In this document: positions 1 to 7,874 of the stretch, piece after piece
Layout: each line of letters starts with the position of its first letter
Numbering within the stretch: the stretch's first letter is position 1
Assembly: GCA_016716135.1 (NCBI GenBank)
Contig: JADJWX010000016.1
Location: forward strand, 62,001-126,000
Origin: Lewinellaceae bacterium
GTDB lineage: Bacteria; Bacteroidota; Bacteroidia; Chitinophagales; Saprospiraceae
Direction: 5' to 3'
Length of the DNA stretch: 64,000 nt
Program-made: the position numbers and the translations under genes
The notes under the pieces: generated by a model
The model's input: only the letters and a program-made list of their open reading frames with translations
Told to the model about the DNA's origin: nothing
The model's database searches: none

Positions 1-331
1 CCAGCGCCCTTGAATCCGCATCGCGGGGCATCCCGCCCTTCGCATTGCTGAAGTTTGTACATTCCAGGCTGGCCCATAAGACCATCTTTGCGTCAGGGTA
101 AATGCGTTGCCAATGCCTGACGGCTTTCAATACCGGTCGAATGTCAGCCACCAGGATGTCTTCCGTGAGGTGCAACACGTCGGCATGATTGGCAGCATGG
201 CTTTTGATTGCCAGCGGGTCGTGGTTAACCGCGGCTATTACTTTGCAAACGCCGCTCATTTCTGCGCCGGTTGTAGTGCCGCCGGCGCCGCAGAACAGGT
301 CGATGAGTAGAAAGTTTGGAGCGTTTTTCAT
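1..331 (-). CDS. Phage DNA C5-cytosine methyltransferase, 3' part outside window
   Basis: Reading the minus strand from an ATG at 331 gives an uninterrupted frame of 110 codons to the window edge. Residues 10-17 read DLFCGAGG, the SAM-binding motif I of C5-cytosine methyltransferases. Near residue 92 the catalytic region reads LECTNFSNAKGG, where the usual PCQ motif is replaced by ECT while the cysteine nucleophile is kept. From memory, this ECT form occurs in phage-borne Bacteroidota enzymes. The start codon overlaps the TGA of the upstream adenine methyltransferase (ATGA), so the two are probably translationally coupled. The likely role is self-methylation of phage DNA to evade host restriction. 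The target-recognition domain is not in the window. Confidence 0.85.
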   Translation of the reverse strand, partial: MKNAPNFLLIDLFCGAGGTTTGAEMSGVCKVIAAVNHDPLAIKSHAANHADVLHLTEDILVADIRPVLKAVRHWQRIYPDAKMVLWASLECTNFSNAKGGMPRDADSRAL

Positions 332-1176
332 ACCAACTGAAAACTTGTTTGTCCACGGGTGAGGAATGGGTCGTAGTTCGTCCACAACACTTCAATTTTG
401 CGGCGTTTACCGGTGTGACTCATTGGAACTCGCCGTTTCTTAAATCCGGTTTTAAACCATCGACTTGCAGGATAATGCTCATCCATAAATGGGTCGTCAT
501 ACCCGGATAGGGCAACCATGCCTTTGCAGTCGTTCAGGGTTTTAGCGAGTTCGATGTGATCTTCCGTGCTCATTTCGAATACATAGTCGTTGCTGCTTGT
601 CCGGGTGCTCGGCAGGTAAGGTGGGTCGCAGTAGAAAAGGGTGCCGGGCCGATCATATTTTTTGATCATGGCCAGTGCCGGTTTGTTTTCAACCTGGACC
701 ATTCTCAACCGGGCAACCAATGCCGGCAGGTTGGCAACCTTGGTGATAAAATTGTTGACGGTGTAGGAATGCTGGCCCGGGCAGTACTTGACATTTGTAG
801 AAAAGGATTTGTCTTTTTTTGCCCCAGCCTTAGCAATGTCCATCACAGCACGAACAAAAAACCTTCTTGCGCGCTCGACTGGATCCGGATGTGGCAGCCA
901 GGCTTGGTAAAATTCCTTTCGTGCATAGGGCGTAAGCAGCAGCGCGTCGATCAGTCGATCTGGTTCATCCCGCAGCATTTGGAAAAAGTTGACGATATCA
1001 GCATTCAGATCGTTCAGCGTTTCGATTGGCGAAGGTTGCCGATTGAGCAGGACGGCCGCTGAGCCGGCAAACGGCTCGCAATAGTGCGCACATGCCGGCA
1101 GCAAAGGCAGTATATCGTTCAAGTGCCTGTTTTTACCGCCGTAATAGGCGAATGCGATTAGTTTTGTTGTTCCCAT
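328..1176 (-). CDS. Dam-type (D12 class) N6-adenine DNA methyltransferase
   Basis: A 282-residue protein with the D12-family layout. The N-terminal SAM motif is AFAYYGGKNRHL, followed by CEPFAGSAAV near residue 34. The catalytic motif is CDPPY near residue 185, and the length fits the family (260-290 aa). It transfers a methyl group from SAM to N6 of adenine in duplex DNA. It sits in the phage operon next to a cytosine methyltransferase (4-bp overlap), so the element carries two different base-methylation activities. The role could be restriction evasion or regulation of phage promoters. The target sequence cannot be read from the sequence. The ATG at 1176 follows the upstream stop by about 18 nt. 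Confidence 0.9.
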   Translation of the reverse strand: MGTTKLIAFAYYGGKNRHLNDILPLLPACAHYCEPFAGSAAVLLNRQPSPIETLNDLNADIVNFFQMLRDEPDRLIDALLLTPYARKEFYQAWLPHPDPVERARRFFVRAVMDIAKAGAKKDKSFSTNVKYCPGQHSYTVNNFITKVANLPALVARLRMVQVENKPALAMIKKYDRPGTLFYCDPPYLPSTRTSSNDYVFEMSTEDHIELAKTLNDCKGMVALSGYDDPFMDEHYPASRWFKTGFKKRRVPMSHTGKRRKIEVLWTNYDPFLTRGQTSFQLV

Positions 1177-1194
1177 TTTTCCGTTTTTAGATCA

Positions 1195-1623
1195 TCATTT
1201 GGTAAGCCAGAGTCCCTCACTGCCATTGATTGCAATGGGTGTAATGCCCTTGCCAGGGGCGGGCAGTACAAACTCCGGGTGTTTGCCAACGTATAATTGC
1301 AATAGCGCCAAATGCGCATGTATGTACTGCGTTACATCAGCCGGACTTATTTTCCAGTCTCCGCAAAACCGGGCCCTGGCAGCATGGAGCGCTTCCTGTT
1401 CTGTTGCTCCGTAGGCCAAAACGTATCCTGTGCCGCCCTCGGCCACAAGCCATTTGCGGTGGGAAACTACTCGCTTGACCGGATTTTTGGCGCGGAAAAA
1501 GCGGTACTTCCCGCATTTGGCAATTTCCACGGCTTCCACCTCCAGTTCGTGTTGTTCGAAGGTTTTGCCGTTCCAAAGCCACCAATTGGCCAGGTAGGCC
1601 GTCGCGATTTTTTCCTGTTTCAT
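1195..1623 (-). CDS. Hypothetical phage protein, 142 aa
   Basis: No family recognised. It is a soluble, mixed alpha/beta-looking protein without signal peptide or membrane segment. The N-terminal half is rich in aromatic and basic residues (ANWWLWNGK, RAKNPVKRVVSHRKW) and the C-terminal half is hydrophobic and helical. It lies in the compact minus-strand operon between the adenine methyltransferase (18 nt downstream) and another small unknown (12 nt upstream), with dnaB further upstream, so it belongs to the replication/modification module. A longer frame at 1337-1816 on the same strand overlaps it but has low-complexity Arg/Pro/Gly-rich translation and was not chosen. Confidence 0.6.
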   Translation of the reverse strand: MKQEKIATAYLANWWLWNGKTFEQHELEVEAVEIAKCGKYRFFRAKNPVKRVVSHRKWLVAEGGTGYVLAYGATEQEALHAARARFCGDWKISPADVTQYIHAHLALLQLYVGKHPEFVLPAPGKGITPIAINGSEGLWLTK

Positions 1624-1635
1624 TAGGAAGGGATT

Positions 1636-2010
1636 TTAGACAAACCGCAGCTTGCCGGTGAGGAAATAGACGTGCAGGCGGGCGATTTCCGGGCTGGGCG
1701 CCACAGAACAGGCCAGGCCATCGGGACGGCACAACAGCCACTGATCCCAGGGGCCGGAGGGGTAGGGATTGCAGCACAGGGCGAAGGGCTGTTCTGCCGT
1801 ACCCAGCCACTCGCAAAGTGCGATTGGCCTAAGTCCTTCCCGTCCAGCCCAGTCGAGCACGCGCAGGGTAATGTAGTCGCCCGGTTCAAAATGCGGGGTT
1901 TCGCGGTACATAATGCGGGGAATTGGAAGTGCAGCAGCCTCGCGGGCGGGCATTTCGTACACGCGGGCTACGTGCATGCCCGCCGGATTGTAATTTGCTT
2001 GAGCTGTCAT
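1636..2010 (-). CDS. Hypothetical phage protein, 124 aa
   Basis: No family recognised. The sequence holds several Trp and Cys residues and a hydrophobic C-terminus (RLHVYFLTGKLRFV). A block reading FEPGDYITLRVLDWAG could be a small beta-barrel. The ATG at 2010 starts 12 nt after the dnaB stop, and the gene ends 12 nt before the next one, which is typical phage-operon packing. I infer a DNA-modification or replication accessory role only from position. Confidence 0.6.
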   Translation of the reverse strand: MTAQANYNPAGMHVARVYEMPAREAAALPIPRIMYRETPHFEPGDYITLRVLDWAGREGLRPIALCEWLGTAEQPFALCCNPYPSGPWDQWLLCRPDGLACSVAPSPEIARLHVYFLTGKLRFV

Positions 2011-2022
2011 ATTCAGTGCGTT

Positions 2023-3636
2023 TTAAAATGGAATGTCTTCGTCGTTGCGGCTTGTGGGTTTGATGTTGGCGTTGAGCGGCGGCTGTTTGGGAAATGCGGT
2101 ATCGCCACCAAAACTTGCCGGATTATTGGGCACTGGTGCCGCATTACACCCCGCATTTGCAACCCCCTGGGCAAAAAAATGCGGAGTGTTTTCCAGCGTG
2201 GAAAAGCGGGTAAACGGCGCTTCAAAGCGCACTTTCACGGTATCTGTTTCCCCGTGGCGGTTTTTGGCAAAAATGATCTCGGCAATGCCGCGAAGCGAAT
2301 CGCCGGATTCGTCCTCCAGGATGCCGTAGTATTCCGGGCGGTAGATGAACGACACGATGTCCGCATCCTGCTCCACAGCTCCACTGTCGCGCAAATCCGA
2401 GAGTTGCGGGCGTTTGGCGCCGCCGCGACTTTCCACGGCCCGGCTCAGTTGCGACAGGGCAATCACCGGCACGTTCAGTTCCTTGGCCAGGGATTTCAGG
2501 GCGCGGCTGATTCCGGCCACCTCCTGCTCACGGTTGGCATTTTTGTTTTCCAGTCCGCTGGGCGTGAGCCGCATCAGCTGCAGGTAGTCCACGATGACTA
2601 GCCGGATGCCGTGCTGGCGTTTGAGGCGCCGGCATTTGGCCCGCAGTTCGGGTATGCTGATCGCGGGCGTGTCGTCTAGGTATATCGGTAGGTTTTCGAT
2701 CTGTTCGGCGGCCTGGGCCAGACGCATCAGGTCGGCGTCGGAGAGTTGGCCCTGCCGCATTTTATGGCCGCCGGTTTCGGAAAGCATGGCCAGCATGCGC
2801 GCCACCAGTTGCGTGTTGGCCATTTCCAGACTGAAAAATGCGAGTGGAATGCCGGATTGCGCCGCATTTATGGCTGCCGACAACGCAAATCCGGTTTTGC
2901 CCATGCCCGGCCGCGCAGCCAGAATGATGAGATCGGAATCCTGCCAGCCGCCGGTGAGGGCGTCCACTTCGGCCATGCCGCAGGACAGTCCCGTGATGCC
3001 GCTGCCGGCGCGGGCTTTCAGCGCATTTTGCTCGATCTGTTTGAGCGTGGAAAATGCGATGGATCCGGCCCGGGTGCTGGAGCGCGACAGCGTGTTTTGC
3101 GTGATGGCGAACAGGCCCTGCTCCGCATCCTGGAGTGTATCGAAACAATCGGAGGTTTCCTCAAATCCGTCCTTCATCATCCTGGCGCCCACGGCGATGA
3201 TCTGCCGCTGGATGTGTTTTTGAAGGATAATGCGGCTGTGGTACTCGATGTTGGCCGCCGAAGCCACCCGGTTGGTCAGTTCCACCAGGTAGTGGCTGCC
3301 GCCGACCTGTTCCAATTCGCCGCATTTGCGCAGTTCCTCGGTCACGGTGAGGATATCCACCGGATTTTGCCGCTCATGCAACTGCAAAATGGCCTGGAAA
3401 ATGAGCTGGTGGGCTTTGGTGTAAAACACCTCCGGTGTGAGCAAATCCGACACAAATCCCAGGGCATCCCGGTCGAGCATCAACGCGCCCAGTACGGCTT
3501 CTTCCAGCGGCAATGCCTGCGGTGGAATTTTGCCAAAGACGTACTGTCCCATGCCGTTTTCCTCCCGCATTGGGGCAGTAATTTGCCGCATTTTGGGCTG
3601 TTGTGGGCGTGTGGATTCGGACCGTTGGTGTTGCAT
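2023..3636 (-). CDS. dnaB: Phage replicative DNA helicase (DnaB family) with SSB-like C-terminal tip
   Basis: A 537-residue DnaB-type hexameric helicase that unwinds the fork 5'-3' and recruits primase. The N-terminal helical domain starts at about residue 30 (PLEEAVLGALMLDRDA). The RecA-like ATPase has Walker A AARPGMGKTGFAL near residue 245, Walker B LVIVDYLQLM near 345, and the motif around GGAKRPQLSDLRDSGAVEQDAD. After about residue 480 the chain becomes an Asn/Pro/Ala-rich linker and ends in NDEDIPF. That ending closely resembles the acidic tip of single-strand binding proteins. The gene is tightly flanked on both sides in the phage operon. A later ATG (residue 29) is possible, but the start at 3636 fits the 12-nt spacing to the upstream gene. 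Confidence 0.93.
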   Translation of the reverse strand: MQHQRSESTRPQQPKMRQITAPMREENGMGQYVFGKIPPQALPLEEAVLGALMLDRDALGFVSDLLTPEVFYTKAHQLIFQAILQLHERQNPVDILTVTEELRKCGELEQVGGSHYLVELTNRVASAANIEYHSRIILQKHIQRQIIAVGARMMKDGFEETSDCFDTLQDAEQGLFAITQNTLSRSSTRAGSIAFSTLKQIEQNALKARAGSGITGLSCGMAEVDALTGGWQDSDLIILAARPGMGKTGFALSAAINAAQSGIPLAFFSLEMANTQLVARMLAMLSETGGHKMRQGQLSDADLMRLAQAAEQIENLPIYLDDTPAISIPELRAKCRRLKRQHGIRLVIVDYLQLMRLTPSGLENKNANREQEVAGISRALKSLAKELNVPVIALSQLSRAVESRGGAKRPQLSDLRDSGAVEQDADIVSFIYRPEYYGILEDESGDSLRGIAEIIFAKNRHGETDTVKVRFEAPFTRFSTLENTPHFFAQGVANAGCNAAPVPNNPASFGGDTAFPKQPPLNANIKPTSRNDEDIPF

Positions 3637-3648
3637 GGGAAAGCGGGA

Positions 3649-4380
3649 TTAAAGCGTAAAGAATAGTTCAGGAGAAACCCAGCTGCCACCCTGCCCGATG
3701 CCGCAAAGCCGGCCGCTGGCCAGATCGACGCGCAGCAATGGCTGCGGGGAAGTGCCGTAGTAGATGTAGGCGCGGGAGAACTTTCGGTTGGCATGCAAGC
3801 GCCGGGCGACTTCGCCCAGGTAGGCGGCAATCAAAAAACCTTGCGGTAATTCCGCGGATTCCGGATCGGCAAAACGAACGGCCAAATCCGGGCTGTTTAG
3901 TGGAAAATCGGCCGCAAATTGCCGGAACTCGCTGGATTGCAGATTAGGTGCAAATGTGTGATTGGGTTCGCCGGCCAGCCAGAGGCGCCAGGCTTCCTTG
4001 CCTGTCGCGGAAGCAGGGGAATGCGGCTTACATTCCGCATTTTGCCAACCTGAATGCGGCGACCAACGGGCCACGGCTTCGGACATTTTTCCAAAATTGG
4101 GCAGGATCACCGCAAATGAAACCGCAACTGGATTGAACGCATTTCCCCGCGTACCGCCCCGAGCGAACAACTGCTGCAGGCGTTCGATTTTTTGCGCAGC
4201 GGAATACTCGCGGCGGCTGCCTTTGGCGATGGCCTTGTTGGGCACATCGTGTGAGTACAGCGGCGGCAGCCAGCGCTCGCCGGTGAAAACCAGCAGTTTG
4301 AAATCGGATTCGACGCCGTATTTCCAGCGGGTTTTGCGGCGTTTGCGGGGCGGACGGCGGGCGGTGTTGTTTAGCTGCAT
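3649..4380 (-). CDS. Hypothetical phage protein upstream of dnaB, 243 aa
   Basis: No family recognised. The N-terminus is very basic (NNTARRPPRKRRKTRWKYG), suggesting nucleic-acid contact, followed by a globular region. The ATG at 4380 overlaps the stop of the upstream gene by 10 bp, which supports this start over longer extensions of the frame. By position, directly before dnaB and after a probable replication organiser, it could be a helicase loader or a replication accessory. No AAA+ or P-loop motif is visible, so a DnaC-type loader is not supported. Confidence 0.6.
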   Translation of the reverse strand: MQLNNTARRPPRKRRKTRWKYGVESDFKLLVFTGERWLPPLYSHDVPNKAIAKGSRREYSAAQKIERLQQLFARGGTRGNAFNPVAVSFAVILPNFGKMSEAVARWSPHSGWQNAECKPHSPASATGKEAWRLWLAGEPNHTFAPNLQSSEFRQFAADFPLNSPDLAVRFADPESAELPQGFLIAAYLGEVARRLHANRKFSRAYIYYGTSPQPLLRVDLASGRLCGIGQGGSWVSPELFFTL

Positions 4381-6248
4381 GTTTCCGGGTTTTGTTGTTG
4401 CAGGACGTGGTGAATCAGCACGACGATGGTCGGGCGGGTGTAATCGCCGATGCGCATGCCGAAAAAGGCGTTGGTGTCGCGGATGGCAGCATCGCGGAAA
4501 TCCGCATCGCTGCACAGGCGGTGGTAAATGGCGGTCATTTCCGAGCGCAGGCGCTCCAATTCCGCCGTGCTTTGGCCTTTTTCGATGGCGAAGACTTGTT
4601 CCCAAAGCGCATTTTTGAGTTGTTGCCGCTCTGCGAGTTCTGCTTCGCGCTGCAGGCCCTTGCTGTCGAAGCGGGTGATCAGGCTGGCGAAGTAGGCCGA
4701 GGCGCCGCCGCGGTTGCTGTCGAATTCGCGTTTTTCGGGTCTGCCTGCCTGGCGCCGGCGGCTGGCTTGCTGGGCCATGTAGCTGAGGCAGGCCTCCAGG
4801 TGTTGCGGGCCGTACTGGCTGTACCAGCGTGCGAATGTACCGGGGTGGGTTCGGTGGGCGCCCAAGGTGAGCAGGTGGGCGTAGAGGCGGTTTTTGCGTT
4901 CGCGATCCGGCTCGTTTTCCGGCGATTCCGATGGCAGGGGCGGGGCGTGAGTTTCCTTGACAAATAGCCGCAGGGCGCTGAGTAAATTGCCGTGTGGCCG
5001 GTCGGGACGCAGGAACTTTTCAGGCGTGAGTACCCAGGTTTCGGGATTATCTTCCAGGTATTTGGCCTGGGCCTCGATGGCATGGCGCAGCCGCATTTCG
5101 GCTTCTTCAAGGCTGGCATCGCCCGCATTTCGGGCGGAATGCAGGTTTTCTGCGAGCAGCTCCACGCATTTTTCGGCGGTGTAGGTTCGGAAACAATCGC
5201 CGGTGAACGGGTTTTGGCTACTGTGGCGGATGCGGCCGGTTCCGAATAGCGGGACGTACAAATGAATCAGCAAAAACTGCCAGAGGGCAGCGGCACGGGC
5301 CAGCGATCCGCCGCCGGGGGTGGGCCCCGCTTGAGACGGGGGAGCCCCCGCCGATGGCTGGGCAAGCGCAACATTTTTTTGTTCAAAAATTTGCCCGGAA
5401 TCCCCCTGGGGCGTTCCTTGCTGTTGGGCGGTTTTCATTTCGGATATTGTCGGCTTTGCCGACCGGGAAAAATCGTCTTCCGCGTTAGCGGAAAACGGCT
5501 TTTCTTCTTTCTTCTTACCTGATAATTTATCAGGAGCGGTTTTAAGTATTGGGGGAATTGTGGAAAATTTTTCCCGTTGTTCCGCCAAATCGGCCCCGGA
5601 ATCGCTCGCATTTTCGCCGGATTTGTCCGTCCATTCCGGCCCGAAGATCCACGTCAGGTTGACCAGGCCGATCACATTGCCCCGGCCTTTGGGGTCGACT
5701 TCGCCGGCGCGGTTTAGGCGCGTCCAGGAGAGGAAGAACGGGAAGCCGTTCAGCGTCGAGCCGTTTTGCAGCGCCCAGATTGCCGTGGTTTTTTTGCGCC
5801 AGTTGAGCACCGTGCGCCGAATGTTATCCGACACTACCGGCAGTCCGGATTTGGTTCGCTCGATGGCGGCGCCCGGTTCGTGCAGGCGCGCGCGCCGGCC
5901 CTCGGAGAGGCGCAGCAACACGCCGTGGGCCACGTTGTTGGTCTCCAGCTGCCAGTGGCCGCGTTCGCCGTTTTTCCAGGCCGCGTATTCGGCCGGATTC
6001 TCCAGTGCGAGTTCCGCCAGTTGTTTCCAGACGATGTTCTGGCAGTGGCGCAGGAACTCGTACACCTTGCTGCCCACCAGGTTGTTTCCCGGGTGCGTGT
6101 CCTCGTAGTCCAGCAGGGCTTCTTTGAGTTCTTCCCGCCGCAAATTCAGGTCGAGGATCAGGATGCCTTGCAGGCTGTGGTGCTCCCGCTCCCGGGAAAT
6201 GCCCGCATTTGGCGGGCTGGGGCAGGTTGTTGACTTGGATGCCGTCAT
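4371..6248 (-). CDS. Probable phage replication organiser/initiator-like protein, 625 aa
   Basis: A large, soluble protein without transmembrane segments. The N-terminal third contains a winged-helix-like stretch (LILDLNLRREELKEALLDYE, later SDNIRRTVLNWRKKTTAIW). The centre is a low-complexity Gly/Pro/Ala linker (residues about 265-330). The C-terminal half is helical and rich in Arg and Gln. The linker layout and the position two genes before dnaB resemble phage replisome organisers, but I recognise no specific family. The ATG at 6248 is preferred because an 11-bp hairpin lies just upstream. In-frame starts at 6335 (ATG) or 6341 (TTG) would run through that hairpin. Confidence 0.6.
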   Translation of the reverse strand: MTASKSTTCPSPPNAGISREREHHSLQGILILDLNLRREELKEALLDYEDTHPGNNLVGSKVYEFLRHCQNIVWKQLAELALENPAEYAAWKNGERGHWQLETNNVAHGVLLRLSEGRRARLHEPGAAIERTKSGLPVVSDNIRRTVLNWRKKTTAIWALQNGSTLNGFPFFLSWTRLNRAGEVDPKGRGNVIGLVNLTWIFGPEWTDKSGENASDSGADLAEQREKFSTIPPILKTAPDKLSGKKKEEKPFSANAEDDFSRSAKPTISEMKTAQQQGTPQGDSGQIFEQKNVALAQPSAGAPPSQAGPTPGGGSLARAAALWQFLLIHLYVPLFGTGRIRHSSQNPFTGDCFRTYTAEKCVELLAENLHSARNAGDASLEEAEMRLRHAIEAQAKYLEDNPETWVLTPEKFLRPDRPHGNLLSALRLFVKETHAPPLPSESPENEPDRERKNRLYAHLLTLGAHRTHPGTFARWYSQYGPQHLEACLSYMAQQASRRRQAGRPEKREFDSNRGGASAYFASLITRFDSKGLQREAELAERQQLKNALWEQVFAIEKGQSTAELERLRSEMTAIYHRLCSDADFRDAAIRDTNAFFGMRIGDYTRPTIVVLIHHVLQQQNPETCS

Positions 6249-6266
6249 AAAAAAAGGGTGAAAAGT

Positions 6267-6294
6267 GGCGGTCCCGACCTTAATCGGGACCGCC
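6267..6294. repeat. Perfect 11-bp inverted repeat (hairpin) in phage operon
   Basis: GGCGGTCCCGA and its exact reverse complement are separated by 6 bases. It lies in the gap between the 79-aa gene and the chosen start of the 625-aa gene, in the 5' untranslated region of the latter. No run of T follows directly in the direction of transcription, so it may be an attenuator or protein-binding site rather than a classical terminator. Confidence 0.6.
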
Positions 6295-6361
6295 GGTATG
6301 AGCGTTTTGCTGTTGGTCGTGTTTACGCCCCGCATTTGCAACTAACAGGACAAAAAAATGG

Positions 6362-6601
6362 CTACCACGGGCCATTGGTCAAGTGGCAGCCTTTTACCTG
6401 GATAATGCGGAAAACTTCCCAGTATTCCAGTTGGTAGCGCTCGACCAATGCGAGGGCTTCGCGCACGGCGTCATCTTCCGTGGGCTGGTCAAGGCGGATA
6501 TCGATGTACTCGTCTTGTTCCTTACTGTCCCGAAACGGGTTTTCGGCCACGAGGTACCCGATTTGCCGGGCGTCTTTTTTGAGAATGGTCAGGAAGTACA
6601 T
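6362..6601 (-). CDS. Small hypothetical phage protein, 79 aa
   Basis: A 79-residue acidic protein starting at an ATG (6601). It has a beta-strand-like N-terminus (YFLTILKKDARQIGYLVAEN), then an acidic helical segment with YQLEYWEVFRIIQVKG. No family recognised. It overlaps the 3' end of the preceding gene by 80 bp in another frame, which is long but not unusual for phage early genes. One of the two overlapping ends may be wrong. Position after the switch region suggests an early gene. Confidence 0.5.
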   Translation of the reverse strand: MYFLTILKKDARQIGYLVAENPFRDSKEQDEYIDIRLDQPTEDDAVREALALVERYQLEYWEVFRIIQVKGCHLTNGPW

Positions 6602-6950
6602 AGGTGTCAGATGTTGATTGTGCCATGAAATTGGAAATATAATGTGGGTGGAGCCGGCTTCCGCGGCGTTCCTCCATCAGAAAATTTTTATACCGTGTCA
6701 ATTCCTCTAAATCGTACTGCGTGCCGCCCGTACCGGGAATCACGATGGGATGTAAGTGGCCCAGTTCTACACCTCGTTTCAGCAGAATTTTCGGCCAGCC
6801 CAGTTTTTGCGTCGCATCGGTGTGATTGATCCAATGCGGGCTGACGGTCATACCGGAGATGATGCCTTCCGCGCGGCCGATCACGTTCATCAGGACGCCG
6901 TTTATTTGTTCCTCGAGCTGCTGGAGCTCTTGCTTGCTGAGGGAGATCAT
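6522..6950 (-). CDS. Hypothetical phage early protein, possible DNA-binding, 142 aa
   Basis: Begins at ATG 6950 (MISLSKQELQQLEEQINGVL); an upstream in-frame TTG at 6986 is less likely. After an N-terminal coiled-coil-like helix comes a block (INHTDATQKLGWPKILLKRG) followed by YDLEELTRYKNFL. The arrangement resembles excisionase/MerR-like small winged helices, in which a helix-turn-helix is followed by a Leu-Glu-Glu-Leu helix. The basic C-terminal tail (KRRPANRVPRGRK) may be read in overlap with the next gene. No firm family assignment. Confidence 0.5.
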   Translation of the reverse strand: MISLSKQELQQLEEQINGVLMNVIGRAEGIISGMTVSPHWINHTDATQKLGWPKILLKRGVELGHLHPIVIPGTGGTQYDLEELTRYKNFLMEERRGSRLHPHYISNFMAQSTSDTYVLPDHSQKRRPANRVPRGRKPVSGQ

Positions 6951-6997
6951 AAGTCGCGTATCTGGTTGTGTTAAATTTTTACGCAAATTGTTTAGAA

Positions 6998-7261
6998 TTA
7001 GAGCGGCAAATTGGCTACCTTTTCGGCAAAATAACGCTGCTTTTGCAGCCGTTGAGCCTGTTTTTCCGCTTTGTAGCGGCTTAGAAACTCGGCGGCTTCG
7101 ATCAGCAAATCATACTCCTCATACCTCCCCGCAAATACCAACCGAAGCCATTCCGGCGAGATACCCCGTTCCCTGCAAAACGCAGCGACCGAGCCGTATT
7201 CCTGCCGGAACTTCGCCCGTAACTCCAGGCGCATTTGAACGAGATCAGCGGATTTGCTCAT
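6998..7261 (-). CDS. Small HTH-like early protein (Cro-position), 87 aa
   Basis: First gene of the minus-strand phage operon, divergent from the repressor at 7377. The 87-residue protein is all-helical and basic. The stretch YGSVAAFCRERGISPEWLRL looks like a helix-turn-helix, with a turn at RGIS. Its location opposite a CI-type repressor across a shared operator suggests a Cro-like regulator, but the sequence is too short for a secure family call. Confidence 0.55.
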   Translation of the reverse strand: MSKSADLVQMRLELRAKFRQEYGSVAAFCRERGISPEWLRLVFAGRYEEYDLLIEAAEFLSRYKAEKQAQRLQKQRYFAEKVANLPL

Positions 7262-7376
7262 TCCTTTTTTACGTTCTTTGCGTTTTGATTTGGGGATTGT
7301 CAGGGCAAAAGTATTTAGATTATTTAAATTGTCTAAATAATATTCAGATATTTTAAATTATTACCCTTTTTGCGGT
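7262..7376. promoter_or_regulatory. Divergent phage switch region with AT-rich operator
   Basis: The 115-bp gap between the divergent repressor and early operon is much richer in A/T than its surroundings. ATTTAGA (7313-7319) and TCTAAAT (7332-7338) form an inverted repeat around a central ATTTAAAT, with more AT-rich half-site-like words on to 7361. This is the expected layout of an operator controlling both the early operon and the repressor's own gene. Confidence 0.6.
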
Positions 7377-7874
7377 ATGAAAACAGACAGGCTGGAAGAA
7401 ATAAGGCGGGATTTACGCTTGAATAAGGCGCAAATGGCAGAGTTAATGGGTATCGAGGCTTCCTATTATTCAAATATTCTAAAGGGAGAAGGGAAGGGCA
7501 ACTTGCGATTGGAGCATCTGGAGCGGCTATTGAACGAAGCTAGTGTCAACCCACTTTGGATAATGACCGGGGATGGCGAGAAATACTTAGGAAAAAATAA
7601 AGTTTTGGAAGCCCGGGGGGAGCCATCTGAGGAAGAAGTGGAGCAACTCTATCAATTGGTACTGCAGGAATACCCGGCAGAACTGAGCACGCATCAAAAG
7701 TATTTGCTCAAATTGGCCTGTGCGCAATCCTTTGTGGACTACCCGGATTTAAGGCAGCTGGATCAGTTGAGTCTGGTCGTGAGCGTCTATTTGCGGCTCA
7801 TTATCCGCTTTCCCAATATCGACCTTGTTAGCCTCTTGGGCCTCAATGATATGGCTACCGCTCTTGGCAAGTAA
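7377..7874 (+). CDS. Phage-type HTH transcriptional repressor
   Basis: A 165-residue protein with an N-terminal XRE-family helix-turn-helix (residues 5-60: LEEIRRDLRLNKAQMAELMG, then YYSNILKGEGKGNLRLEHLE). A short segment typical of Bacteroidota phage repressors follows (NPLWIMTGDGEKYL). The remainder is helical and hydrophobic and carries no LexA-type Ser/Lys protease motif that I can see. It is divergent from the replication/early operon and probably maintains lysogeny by binding the shared operator. It marks the visible end of the phage arm, because the next gene is a host-like sensor kinase. Confidence 0.8.
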   Translation: MKTDRLEEIRRDLRLNKAQMAELMGIEASYYSNILKGEGKGNLRLEHLERLLNEASVNPLWIMTGDGEKYLGKNKVLEARGEPSEEEVEQLYQLVLQEYPAELSTHQKYLLKLACAQSFVDYPDLRQLDQLSLVVSVYLRLIIRFPNIDLVSLLGLNDMATALGK

